Of a stretch of DNA of 64,000 nt, positions 25,668 to 33,487 are shown piece by piece. The notes beneath the pieces were generated by a model. The model was not told where the DNA came from. It ran no database searches and saw nothing but the letters and a program-made list of their open reading frames with translations. The stretch's first letter is position 1. Each line of letters starts with the position of its first letter. The stretch is from assembly GCF_001404515.1 (NCBI RefSeq), contig NZ_CXWE01000008.1, forward strand, positions 62,001-126,000, read 5' to 3'. Both the position numbers and the translations under genes were made by a program. The DNA is from Roseibium album (lineage in GTDB: Bacteria; Pseudomonadota; Alphaproteobacteria; Rhizobiales; Stappiaceae).

Positions 25668-26309
25668 ATGAACTCTCTCCAGGACCTCAAAAGCTTCGAG
25701 CCGGTATGCAAGGCAATTTCGCTGATGTTTCCCGAGATGGTCGAAGTCGTGCTTCACGATCTCAAGACAAACAGAGTTGCGCATATCGAAAACGGATTTT
25801 CCAAACGCGTCGTTGGGGATGATTCCCTGATTGAAACAGAAAATTACGCATCCGAATTGCGACCGGACGGGACGATCGGGCCCTACCGGAAATCCAGCCC
25901 TGACGGATCACGCATCAAATCCATTTCTGCGATCATTCGAGATGACGCGGGAGTACCGATCGCGCTTTTGTGCCTAAACCTCAAGACCGGTGATCTGGAG
26001 GCTGTCACAGGTCTTCTCGGAAAACTGACGCAGCTGGAGGACGAAAGCGCGGGCAAGTCCATCCTCAGGAACGACTGGCGTGAGCTGGCAAATGCGGTGA
26101 TCGAAGACGCGCTCAAGGAAATGAAGGTCTCATCCAACCAGACACGCAAGGCTGAGCGTCTCGAAATCATCGGAAGATTGCTTCGGGCTGATGTCCTGTC
26201 TGCAAGAGGGTCTGGAGAGTATGTCGCAGAAGCGCTCGGTGTTTCCCGCGCAAGCTTCTACGCAATGCTTCGCGAAGTCAGGAACAGCGAAAAGGACAGT
26301 TCGAAATGA
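25668..26309 (+). CDS. YheO/DauR-like PAS and helix-turn-helix regulator
   Basis: This 213-residue regulator has an N-terminal YheO-type PAS domain (about 10-120; FPEMVEVVLHDLKTNRVAHI and IRDDAGVPIALLCLNL) and a C-terminal HTH of the DauR kind (about 160-208; YVAEALGVSRASFYAMLREV). DauR controls D-arginine use in Pseudomonas; other members control amino acid or pyridoxal-linked genes. There is no Shine-Dalgarno ahead of the ATG. Its stop overlaps the next gene's ATG (ATGA), so regulator and aminotransferase are coupled, and the palindrome over its promoter implies self-control. Confidence 0.85.
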   Translation: MNSLQDLKSFEPVCKAISLMFPEMVEVVLHDLKTNRVAHIENGFSKRVVGDDSLIETENYASELRPDGTIGPYRKSSPDGSRIKSISAIIRDDAGVPIALLCLNLKTGDLEAVTGLLGKLTQLEDESAGKSILRNDWRELANAVIEDALKEMKVSSNQTRKAERLEIIGRLLRADVLSARGSGEYVAEALGVSRASFYAMLREVRNSEKDSSK

Positions 26310-27520
26310 ACCTGAAGGTGACAGCCCCGCGCAACATGAGAGACTTTGGCCTGGAAGTCTTTTTTTCGAAATGGGAATTCACCGCCAGGCACCATATGAC
26401 GGCCTCGGACCTGGAAAGCATGTCGCTTTCCGATCTGCTGGCCATGGCTTCGAATGAAGACCGGAAAGCATTCGAGGAGCTATGGCTGGGTTACACCGAG
26501 ACCTGGGGGGCTCCCCAGTTACGTCGGGAGATTTCGAGCACCTATGATCAAATACCGGCAGACAACATCCTTTGCATGGCGGGCGCTGGCGAGGGCCTGT
26601 TTGCCATACCGAATGTGCTGCTGACGCGTGACGATCACGCCATCGTGCCGACACCCAACTACCAGGGAGCGGAAACGATCCCGCTTTCAATTTGCGAGGT
26701 AACCGGGCTTCCCATGGTTTATTCATCGCCCTCCGGCATTGGGTCAGGCGCTGAAAAAGGCGGGTGGCGCATCGATATTGGCCAATTGCGAGATGCGATC
26801 AGACCGAACACCAAACTGATTTCCCTGAATTTTCCACACAACCCGACAGGCACACTCATGAACAGTAATGACCTGGCAGACCTCGTCTCGATTGCCAGAG
26901 AAAGTGGCATCTACATACTTGCCGACGAGGTTTACAGGGGCGTTGAGCTGGATCCGATAGATCGCATGCCGCAGATTGCAGACGTCTATGAACGCGGTGT
27001 TTCCCTCAATGTAGTGTCAAAGGCTTATGGATTGCCCGGGCTCCGAATTGGCTGGATTGCGTCGCAGGACCGAGCGTTTCTCCAAAGGGTTGAACGGTTC
27101 AAGCATTATCTTTCCATATGCAATTCAGGACCCGCCGAGATACTTGCGCTGATCGCGCTCAAGTCTCGGCACGAGATCCTTGCCCGCAATCGCGCAATCA
27201 TGCTGGAAAACGTCCTGGCCCTGGAAAGGGTGTTCGACATGTTTCCAGGCCTGTTTGAATGGTTCCGGCCGCTGGGGGGTTGTGTTGCGTTTCCAAAATA
27301 CTGCGGACCGGACGGAGCCGAAGCCTTTACCGGAAAGCTCATTGAAGAGAGCGGAGTGTTGCTTCTGCCGTCGTCGATCTATTCAAGTGACCTTAGCGAA
27401 ACTCCGCAAAACCATTTCCGGATCGGTTTCGGCAGGAACCAGGTGTTCAAGGAGGGCCTTGCGGCCATGGCGGCGCATCTTGAAAAGCACTACCCTGACC
27501 ACAAGGTTGCGCCCGACTGA
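26306..27520 (+). CDS. Class I/II PLP-dependent aminotransferase
   Basis: This 404-residue fold-type I enzyme has NFPHNPTGT (residues 175-183), the cofactor aspartate in LADEVYRG and the Schiff-base lysine K239 in VSKAYGLPGLRIGW. The C-terminal arginine of the substrate carboxylate site is likely in FRIGFGR. Relatives include broad aminotransferases and capreomycidine-synthase-like enzymes, so the substrate is open. The coupled YheO/DauR-like regulator suggests an unusual or D-amino acid. The flavin oxidase-like gene follows 26 bases later. Confidence 0.85.
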   Translation: MNLKVTAPRNMRDFGLEVFFSKWEFTARHHMTASDLESMSLSDLLAMASNEDRKAFEELWLGYTETWGAPQLRREISSTYDQIPADNILCMAGAGEGLFAIPNVLLTRDDHAIVPTPNYQGAETIPLSICEVTGLPMVYSSPSGIGSGAEKGGWRIDIGQLRDAIRPNTKLISLNFPHNPTGTLMNSNDLADLVSIARESGIYILADEVYRGVELDPIDRMPQIADVYERGVSLNVVSKAYGLPGLRIGWIASQDRAFLQRVERFKHYLSICNSGPAEILALIALKSRHEILARNRAIMLENVLALERVFDMFPGLFEWFRPLGGCVAFPKYCGPDGAEAFTGKLIEESGVLLLPSSIYSSDLSETPQNHFRIGFGRNQVFKEGLAAMAAHLEKHYPDHKVAPD

Positions 27521-27546
27521 CATGCGCCTGTGCTGTCAGGTATCGC

Positions 27547-28158
27547 ATGACGTTTCAAACAGGAGCACGTTTGCCGGATAATCTGAAAACAATCGAAAGA
27601 GACGCCTGGAAAGCCCTTGAGTCAGCCACGCTGGACCGAGATCTGCCCTATCGATACCTGACCCTGGCTTCCCTCGGCCGTTGCGACTTTCCGGAGGCAC
27701 GGACTGTCGTGTTGCGGTCCGTTGATCGGGCCGGGCACAGGCTGGAATTCCATACAGACACACGCAGTCCGAAGTGGCAGGAGTTCCACCGGAACGGCAA
27801 TGCCACGGTGCTTGGATATTCGAACAGAACGCGCGTGCAGTTGCGCCTGCGCGGCAGTATCCAGTTGTCGCATCCAGGGTCAGATCAAACGGAAATGGCC
27901 TGGAACCAGCTGTCATCGCAGACAAGGTCGACCTATGCCGGCGGACCGCCGGGTGACGAACTTCCGACCCGTCCGCTGGTTTCAAGCAAAAATGCCGAAG
28001 CAGAAGTGCATGCAACGGGCAAACAGTGTTTTGGCGTGCTTTTCTTCAAGGCGGCGTCTCTGGACTGGTGTCGGCTGGAGCGACAAAACAACCTGCGTGC
28101 TCGTTTCATATACGATGACAATGGTGATCTGGAATTATTGAACTGGATCGCGCCTTAA
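27547..28158 (+). CDS. Pyridoxamine 5'-phosphate oxidase-like FMN protein
   Basis: This 203-residue split-barrel protein of the Alr4036/PNPOx-like group has the FMN-binding segments RTVVLRSVD, FHTDTRSPKW and VQLRLRGSIQ in the N-terminal half, and a C-terminal WCRLERQNNLRARFIY resembling the dimer contact of PdxH. It is related to, but not clearly the same as, PdxH, which makes pyridoxal phosphate. Lying directly after a PLP enzyme, it may handle a B6 form or a product. It converges with the GntR gene. Confidence 0.8.
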   Translation: MTFQTGARLPDNLKTIERDAWKALESATLDRDLPYRYLTLASLGRCDFPEARTVVLRSVDRAGHRLEFHTDTRSPKWQEFHRNGNATVLGYSNRTRVQLRLRGSIQLSHPGSDQTEMAWNQLSSQTRSTYAGGPPGDELPTRPLVSSKNAEAEVHATGKQCFGVLFFKAASLDWCRLERQNNLRARFIYDDNGDLELLNWIAP

Positions 28159-28202
28159 CAGAGCGGACCTTCTTTCGTCCGGTCGCCTCGCACACCAGGC
28201 AA

Positions 28203-28820
28203 TCAGATCTGTTGCAGCCGGGTCTTGTGGGCATGCGCGATGTGGGTTCTGGCTGCGGCCTCTGCGGCTTCGCTGTCTCCCCTGGCAATGGCGGCCACCA
28301 CGGCTGCGTGCTCCTCCACTGCCGTTTCACGGCGTTCGGGCGTGTCCAGAGTTGTGCCCGCCATCAGGATCAGGGACAGGCGCAGGTGTTCGATCAGGTC
28401 GACAAGGTAGCGGTTGTGCGAGGCAAGGCAGAGGCGCCGGTGAAACTCCCTGTTGGAGCGCACCAGGCTGTCCTTGTCGGCAATGCGTTGCCTGTCCGCC
28501 CTGACCAGATCCTGCAGGATCTCGATTTCAGGCAGCGAGGCATGTTTGGCGGCAAGACCTGCTGCCGTTCCCTCCAGCATTTCGCGCATGAAATAGACTT
28601 CGTTGATCTGGCCATGGTCCAGCGTCGGAACCACCATGCCCCGGTTCGGCTCATGGACAGCAAGGCCCTGTGCCTCCAGGCGCTTTAGGCCTTCCCGGAT
28701 CGGAGTTCGCGAGACGCCAAATTCCTCGGCGAGATCAGCCTCGCGCAGTCGATCTCCCGGTTTGAGCACCCGTTCTTCGATCAGACCGATCAGGCGTTTG
28801 TAGATTTCAGATCCGTTCAT
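28203..28820 (-). CDS. GntR-family regulator with FCD domain
   Basis: This 205-residue regulator has the GntR winged helix at residues 5-65 (EIYKRLIGLIEERVLKPGDRL; EEFGVSRTPIREGLKRL) and an all-helical FCD effector domain (about 75-200). The FCD metal-ligand positions are visible as histidines in FHRRL, EEHAAVVAAI and ARTHIAHAH. The family usually binds organic acids. The gene upstream on the same strand is a secreted beta-propeller, 79 bases away with a hairpin between, so co-regulation is uncertain. Confidence 0.88.
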   Translation of the reverse strand: MNGSEIYKRLIGLIEERVLKPGDRLREADLAEEFGVSRTPIREGLKRLEAQGLAVHEPNRGMVVPTLDHGQINEVYFMREMLEGTAAGLAAKHASLPEIEILQDLVRADRQRIADKDSLVRSNREFHRRLCLASHNRYLVDLIEHLRLSLILMAGTTLDTPERRETAVEEHAAVVAAIARGDSEAAEAAARTHIAHAHKTRLQQI

Positions 28821-28865
28821 GCAATCTGGTTAGCGGCAAGAAGGACGTTGTGCAAGGGCGGGTCC

Positions 28866-28893
28866 GGGCAGGGCGTCTCGTGCCGCCCTGCCC
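28866..28893 (-). terminator. Hairpin after the beta-propeller gene
   Basis: Perfect 10-bp stem GGGCAGGGCG/CGCCCTGCCC with an 8-base loop, 6 bases after the stop on the minus strand. No T run follows, so it may stabilise the message or act only as a weak terminator. Confidence 0.5.
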
Positions 28894-28899
28894 GTGCCG

Positions 28900-29907
28900 T
28901 CAAACGCTGACCTTCATGTCACTGTAAGCAAGGCCGTCCGCGCCTTCATCCGTTTCGATGACCCGGATAACCGACCAGGACGACGTATCGATTTCTGCGA
29001 CCCGCGCGCCATCCTGCGCACCGACAAACAGGGAATTGCCATCGGGTGAAAAGAGCAGCGATGCCGGCCCGTAGGCTCCGTGTGGTGCAAGATCGATTTC
29101 CGCCTTGACCTCCCGGTTTCCGCTTTCATAGACAACTACGCGATCACCGCGCAGATCGGCCACGGCAACCGCCTGGCCTTCGGGGTGAAACCGGACCCGG
29201 ATCGGCAGGAAACCGGCTTCGATCACCTCCTGCCTCTCCATGGTTTGCGGATCGAACACGATGATCGTTTCGGACTGATTGTTTCCAACCCACAATTGAT
29301 TGCCGTCGGGGCTGACATCGACAGCCTCGGGCCCGACATCCGTGTTTGCCGTGTGGGTGATTTTCATTGTCTCCGCATCAACTACCGAGACCTTGTCCGA
29401 TCCCCGGCTGGTCACGTATGCCGTCGAGGAATCCGGTGACAGTGCAAGCAAATGCGTGCCGATCAGTCCCGGTTCGGCTTGCCCGGTGACTGTTCCTTTC
29501 ACAACATCAACAGTAATGACGTCCCGCGTTTCCTCTGTTGTCACGATTACGCTGTCGGTATCTCCAAGCCACGCGATTCCATGCGGTGCCATGTGCGGCG
29601 AGATATCGATCGTCTTCAGATGTGCAGCAGTGGCAACATCGAAAACATTGAGCTCGCGGCCGATATAGCCGTCTTCGAGGTAGGAAACGACCACAACCTG
29701 CTCACCGTCCGGAGACAAGACCAGTTCATGAGGCGAGCCGCCTGTGACCGGCCGTTTCACCTCCTGACCCGATTCCAGATCAATGAAGCTGACGGTCCCC
29801 GCATATTTGTTGCCGACGATCAGCGTGGCCGCGCTTGCTGAGAGCGCCGTGCCGGCAACAAGACAAACCGTGGATGCTGTGGTGATGAGATATCTGGTAA
29901 ATGACAT
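28900..29907 (-). CDS. Secreted YncE-like beta-propeller protein
   Basis: This 335-residue protein has a Sec signal peptide (cleavage after SASA at about residue 26) followed by about seven repeats of a beta-propeller blade. The repeats carry motifs such as LVLSPDGEQVVVVSY, LALSPDSSTAYVTSRG, DVSPDGNQLWVGNNQ and LFSPDGNSLFVGAQDG. Such YVTN/YncE-type propellers act in the periplasm or at the surface as binding scaffolds. GGAGG precedes the ATG. No enzyme motif is visible. It stands at the edge of the AT-rich island. Confidence 0.85.
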   Translation of the reverse strand: MSFTRYLITTASTVCLVAGTALSASAATLIVGNKYAGTVSFIDLESGQEVKRPVTGGSPHELVLSPDGEQVVVVSYLEDGYIGRELNVFDVATAAHLKTIDISPHMAPHGIAWLGDTDSVIVTTEETRDVITVDVVKGTVTGQAEPGLIGTHLLALSPDSSTAYVTSRGSDKVSVVDAETMKITHTANTDVGPEAVDVSPDGNQLWVGNNQSETIIVFDPQTMERQEVIEAGFLPIRVRFHPEGQAVAVADLRGDRVVVYESGNREVKAEIDLAPHGAYGPASLLFSPDGNSLFVGAQDGARVAEIDTSSWSVIRVIETDEGADGLAYSDMKVSV

Positions 29908-29934
29908 TTTCTGCCTCCATTCCGTTTAAATCTT

Positions 29935-30610
29935 GGATAGACACCCCTTGTCTTCACCCGAAGAAGAAACGCCTTGAGAGACAGATGGTTATAAAACTAC
30001 ATTTCACAAAATTAAATTTGGTTAATAATAAATCGACTCTATACATTTCTCTATATTTAACACAATTAAAAATTCTACTTAAATTACTCTCTTTAAGATC
30101 AAAAAATTCTTATTCAAGTACTTTTTTTCATAAACATATTTTCGAACCGTGCTCATATTAATATTATACTTCGTGAAATTCAATAGAACTATCTTTTCAA
30201 ATAGGTTTAAACAAATAATAGAAATTAAGATCATTGTTCATTATTATAAAATTCTCTTTATAACCGGAAGAACACCTCCAAAAAACAAGACGCTTACAAC
30301 GACGTTGCTCCCAAGCACTAAAAACACCATACTAAAAAATCTGTTTCGTCCCTTCAAAGGAGGGCCTGATGGTGGATCTCCATCAAAGATTTCCATTGAG
30401 CCTTTTCTTATCTGGTCAAATTTCCAACCGTTCCTCGCATAGAATTTTACGTCTTTGTAAAATCTAAATAACAGAATTACATTATAAATAGAGAAACACA
30501 GGAAAAACAGAAACGTCACTATTTCTCTGTTACTCATACCACCACCCTAAAACAATAAAATTCACTACTCGCCAATTAAAAATAATACATTAAAACTCCG
30601 AGTATGTGAG
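29935..30610. other. AT-rich island
   Basis: Base composition changes sharply here: at 30001-30060 only 11 of 60 bases are G or C, in a window that is otherwise GC-rich. The plus-strand frames (29901-30161, 30149-30442) are low-complexity and have no domains. The only credible gene is the minus-strand small membrane protein at 30244-30537. The 336 bases between it and the beta-propeller gene hold nothing recognisable. No repeats, integrase or tRNA mark the ends. Confidence 0.8.
30244..30537 (-). CDS. Small two-helix membrane protein, unknown function
   Basis: This 97-residue protein is not recognised. Two hydrophobic segments are visible, about residues 5-26 (REIVTFLFFLCFSIYNVILL) and 67-92 (FFSMVFLVLGSNVVVSVLF). 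The hydrophilic middle carries basic and aromatic residues and DGDPPSGPPLKG. AGGGTGG lies 5-11 bases before the ATG. Two helices with a charged loop and a proper ribosome site make it more credible than the overlapping plus-strand frame. It sits in the AT-rich island, so it is probably a foreign or lineage-specific gene. Confidence 0.6.
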   Translation of the reverse strand: MSNREIVTFLFFLCFSIYNVILLFRFYKDVKFYARNGWKFDQIRKGSMEIFDGDPPSGPPLKGRNRFFSMVFLVLGSNVVVSVLFFGGVLPVIKRIL

Positions 30611-30618
30611 TAATTTCA

Positions 30619-31734
30619 CTATTTAGGTCTTTTTACTTCATTCTTATCCCAAGCATTCGGCAGAAACATTTTCCCTCCTGTGACCGGCGAACGCGCTCCA
30701 GTCGTTTCGGGAAATGTTGTCGGCAATCCGGCCTTCAGGCGGGCGCCCAAAAACGCCATGGCCTGAGCTTCAAGCGCATCGCCATCAATGCCGTAGTCGT
30801 CCGCAGACACGACATCGCCTGCAAGACGAACCCTGAGCGCCTGCATTAGAACCGGGTTGTGGCGACCGCCTCCGCAAACAAGCCACAGGCCGGGCTTTTG
30901 GGGCAAGAGCGTTTCCGCCTTCGCAATTGCCTCGGCAGTGAAAGTCAGCAGTGTTGCAGCTCCGTCCTCAAGGCTCATGCCCTCAACGAAGTCCGCGGAA
31001 AAACTGTAGCGGTCAAGCGACTTCGGTCCGGTTTCCGACAGGAACGGATGCTTCAACGCTTTGATCAGCCGCTCTTCGTCTGCCCGCCCCTTTGCCGAAA
31101 TCACTCCACCGGCGTCATAGTCACCCGCGCCATGCACCCTGATCCAGTCATCCAGGAGAGCATTCCCCGGCCCGATATCAAAGGCAAGCAGATGGTCGCC
31201 GCTGATGAAGGTCAGGTTGGAGACACCTCCGATGTTCAGGAAGCAGAGCGGTTCCCTGTCCGTGCCGACCAGCGTTCTGGCGAGTGCCTGGTGATAAATC
31301 GGCACAAGCGGTGCACCTTCGCCTCCGGCTTCCATGTCGGCAAGCCGGACGTCACCAATGACCGGCAGACCGAGCACGGTGGCAAGCACCTGCGGGTCAC
31401 CAAGCTGGACCGTTTCGCCTTTCTTCGGATCGTGCCAGACGGTCTGTCCGTGGAAGACGATCGCATCCGGTGTCAGGTGATGCTCCTGCAGGAAGTCTCC
31501 AATGGCAGCCGCATGATCCGCGGTCACTTCTTCGGCGATCTCCGGCCAGGTGTCCCGATTCTCACCCTTCCGGCCGGCAGCCTCAAGAACCAATCTTCGA
31601 GTATCGGAACGATAACCTGTCGTCGTAGCCGGACCGAAACGGCTGACCGTTTGGCCGTCCGTCTCGATTTCAGCCAGGTCAATGCCATCAGCGGAGGTTC
31701 CGCTGATGGTTCCGACAATCGACCAGCCCGTCAT
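30619..31734 (-). CDS. anmK: Anhydro-N-acetylmuramic acid kinase AnmK
   Basis: This 371-residue sugar kinase recycles cell-wall anhydroMurNAc to MurNAc-6-phosphate. The N-terminal phosphate loop is GTISGTSADGID; the catalytic and sugar-binding segments are FHGQTVWHDP, NIGGVSNLTF and AFDIGPGNALLDDW; the C-terminal VCGGGRHNPVLM is the ATP site. The length is typical. Its ATG overlaps the stop of the aminotransferase upstream (ATGA), an unusual partner. The 3' end runs to the border of the AT-rich island. Confidence 0.92.
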   Translation of the reverse strand: MTGWSIVGTISGTSADGIDLAEIETDGQTVSRFGPATTTGYRSDTRRLVLEAAGRKGENRDTWPEIAEEVTADHAAAIGDFLQEHHLTPDAIVFHGQTVWHDPKKGETVQLGDPQVLATVLGLPVIGDVRLADMEAGGEGAPLVPIYHQALARTLVGTDREPLCFLNIGGVSNLTFISGDHLLAFDIGPGNALLDDWIRVHGAGDYDAGGVISAKGRADEERLIKALKHPFLSETGPKSLDRYSFSADFVEGMSLEDGAATLLTFTAEAIAKAETLLPQKPGLWLVCGGGRHNPVLMQALRVRLAGDVVSADDYGIDGDALEAQAMAFLGARLKAGLPTTFPETTGARSPVTGGKMFLPNAWDKNEVKRPK

Positions 31735-33083
31735 AGGCTGGCGGCCACCTTTTTCAGACTCTCCTCGGCGATATCGAACAGGTCGTTGACCTGCCCGTCC
31801 GTAATGATCAGTGGAGGACAGAAGGCCATGGCATCAAGCATGGCGCGCGAGATCAGGCCGTTTTCCTGAAAGGCGGCATTCGCGGCGGCGCCGAGCGACC
31901 CGGGCGTATCCGAATGCGCCGGGTGATGCAGCTCGGCCGCGCCGATCAGACCAATGCCGCGTGTCTCGACGACCAGAGGGTTGTCGGCAAGACCTGCCAG
32001 CCGTTTCTGGAAGGTCGGTGCGATCTCCCTGACATGCCCGACCAGGTCCCGTTCTTCGATGATTTTCAGATTCTCCAGCGCCACAGCTGCAGCAACCGGG
32101 TGCCCGCTGCCGGTATAGCCGTGTCCCAGAACACCGATCCGGTGGGACTCGTCTGCAATCGGTTCATACACCGTGTCGTTGATCAAAAGCGCAGAAATCG
32201 GCTGATAGGAAGATGACAGGGCTTTCGACAAGGTCATCATGTCCGGCTGCAAATTGTAAGTTTCAGTCCCGAACATGTTGCCGGTTCGTCCGAAACCGCA
32301 GATCACCTCGTCGGCAACAAAAAGAATGCCGTATTTCTTGAGGACCGGCTGAACCGCTTGCCAATACCCGTCCGGAGGCACGACAACGCCGCCGGCTCCC
32401 ATGACCGGTTCGGCGAAGAATGCGGCGATGGTTTCGGGACCCTCAGCCAGGATCAGGTCCTCCAGATCCCGCGCGCAGCGTCTTGCAAATTCCGCCTCGC
32501 TCTCGCCGTCCTTCTTCATCGTGCGATAGTGCGGGCTGGTCGTATGCAGGATCTGCGGCAGCGGCAGGTCGAAGGACTTGTGGTTGTTCGGCAGGCCGGT
32601 CAGGCTGGCGGAGGCCACCGTCACGCCATGGTAACCGCGCATCCTGGAAATGATCTTCTTGCGTTCCGGCTGGCCAAGTGCGTTGGACCGGTACCAGATC
32701 AGCTTGATCGCCGTGTCGTTGGCCTCGGATCCGGAATTGGTGAAATAGACCTTCGACATCGGCACGGGCGCCATTTCAATCAGCTTCTCTGCAAGCTCGA
32801 TGGATGGTCCGTGGGTCTTGAAGGTAAAGGTGTGATAATAGGGCAGCTTTTCCATCTGACGGGCGGCAGCTTCCACAAGACGTTTTTCACCGAAACCGAC
32901 GGCAACGCTCCACAGGCCCGCCATGCCCTCGATGTAGCGCTTGCCACTCACGTCCTCGACATAGATGCCCTCGCCCTTGTCGATCACCAGCGAACCGGTT
33001 TGCTCCTGCTTGCGTGCATCCGCATAGGAGTGGAGCTGGAAAGCGACATCGCGGGCTTCGAGCGAATTCGGCAACTGCGCCAT
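31731..33083 (-). CDS. Class III omega-aminotransferase
   Basis: This 450-residue fold-type I aminotransferase resembles amine:pyruvate and putrescine or beta-alanine transaminases (YFTNSGSEANDTAIKL, RGYHGVTVASASLTG, EPVMGAGGVVVPP). The PLP aspartate is D258 (VADEVICGFGRTG) and the Schiff-base lysine K287 (MTLSKALSSSYQP). A longer frame to 33278 adds 65 residues that look like leader sequence; the start used has AGAGGTG ahead. The substrate is not resolved. The gene is coupled to anmK. A terminator-like hairpin lies 170 bases upstream on the same strand. Confidence 0.88.
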   Translation of the reverse strand: MAQLPNSLEARDVAFQLHSYADARKQEQTGSLVIDKGEGIYVEDVSGKRYIEGMAGLWSVAVGFGEKRLVEAAARQMEKLPYYHTFTFKTHGPSIELAEKLIEMAPVPMSKVYFTNSGSEANDTAIKLIWYRSNALGQPERKKIISRMRGYHGVTVASASLTGLPNNHKSFDLPLPQILHTTSPHYRTMKKDGESEAEFARRCARDLEDLILAEGPETIAAFFAEPVMGAGGVVVPPDGYWQAVQPVLKKYGILFVADEVICGFGRTGNMFGTETYNLQPDMMTLSKALSSSYQPISALLINDTVYEPIADESHRIGVLGHGYTGSGHPVAAAVALENLKIIEERDLVGHVREIAPTFQKRLAGLADNPLVVETRGIGLIGAAELHHPAHSDTPGSLGAAANAAFQENGLISRAMLDAMAFCPPLIITDGQVNDLFDIAEESLKKVAASL

Positions 33084-33252
33084 GAGACACCTCTTGTTGG
33101 AAAGCTTGCTGGATGGTTCGGCGGCAAGCTGGCTTTGAACAGCCCTGCACCGACAAAGCCACGCTAGTACCGCAAAACGACAAGCACAACGAGAAATTTC
33201 AGATAGGGGAGACAGCCGGTTTCGTGACGGCATTTGCTGTTGGTGCAAAAAC

Positions 33253-33275
33253 AAAAAACCGCGCCGAAGCGCGGT
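33253..33275 (-). terminator. Minus-strand intrinsic terminator with no known gene upstream
   Basis: On the minus strand, ACCGCGC-TTCG-GCGCGGT (7-bp stem, UUCG tetraloop) is followed by six T. The nearest minus-strand gene starts downstream (33083), and the next gene upstream is on the plus strand. It therefore ends a short unannotated transcript or acts as an attenuator for the aminotransferase/anmK operon. Confidence 0.8.
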
Positions 33276-33457
33276 CAAGGGGCTGACGGTTTGCCGTGGC
33301 CGGGAACCGCAGCCCGTTCACCGGATCCTGTGGGGAGCACAAGACCTGACAAACGACCGTTCAGCCAGAGTTCCCAGATATTCCGCAATGACGTGTTATT
33401 ATTGTCGACGGTACCATCGCGCGGAATTTGCTTTTGTAGTGTGTCCGTCTGTTCGAT
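33275..33457 (-). other. Possible short transcript or unannotated small ORF ahead of the terminator
   Basis: An open minus-strand frame of about 60 codons ends with a TGA that overlaps the terminator stem by one base. It reads in part RNIWELWLNGRLSGLVLP and GSGERAAVPGHGKPSAP. No ATG or Shine-Dalgarno is seen; the only common start codons are internal TTG and GTG. It may be a small RNA, a leader of the aminotransferase operon, or chance. The call is that something is transcribed here, not that it is translated. Confidence 0.3.
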
Positions 33458-33487
33458 ATTTATTTATGCATTGATTGGTGGTTTCGA

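Noticed and set aside
30149..30442. 97-codon plus-strand frame in the AT-rich island
   Set aside because: It is antisense to the small membrane protein and has biased, low-complexity content and no ribosome site.
33084..33278. 65-residue N-terminal extension of the omega-aminotransferase
   Set aside because: The extension looks unlike any targeting signal; the inner ATG has a good ribosome site and family-standard length.
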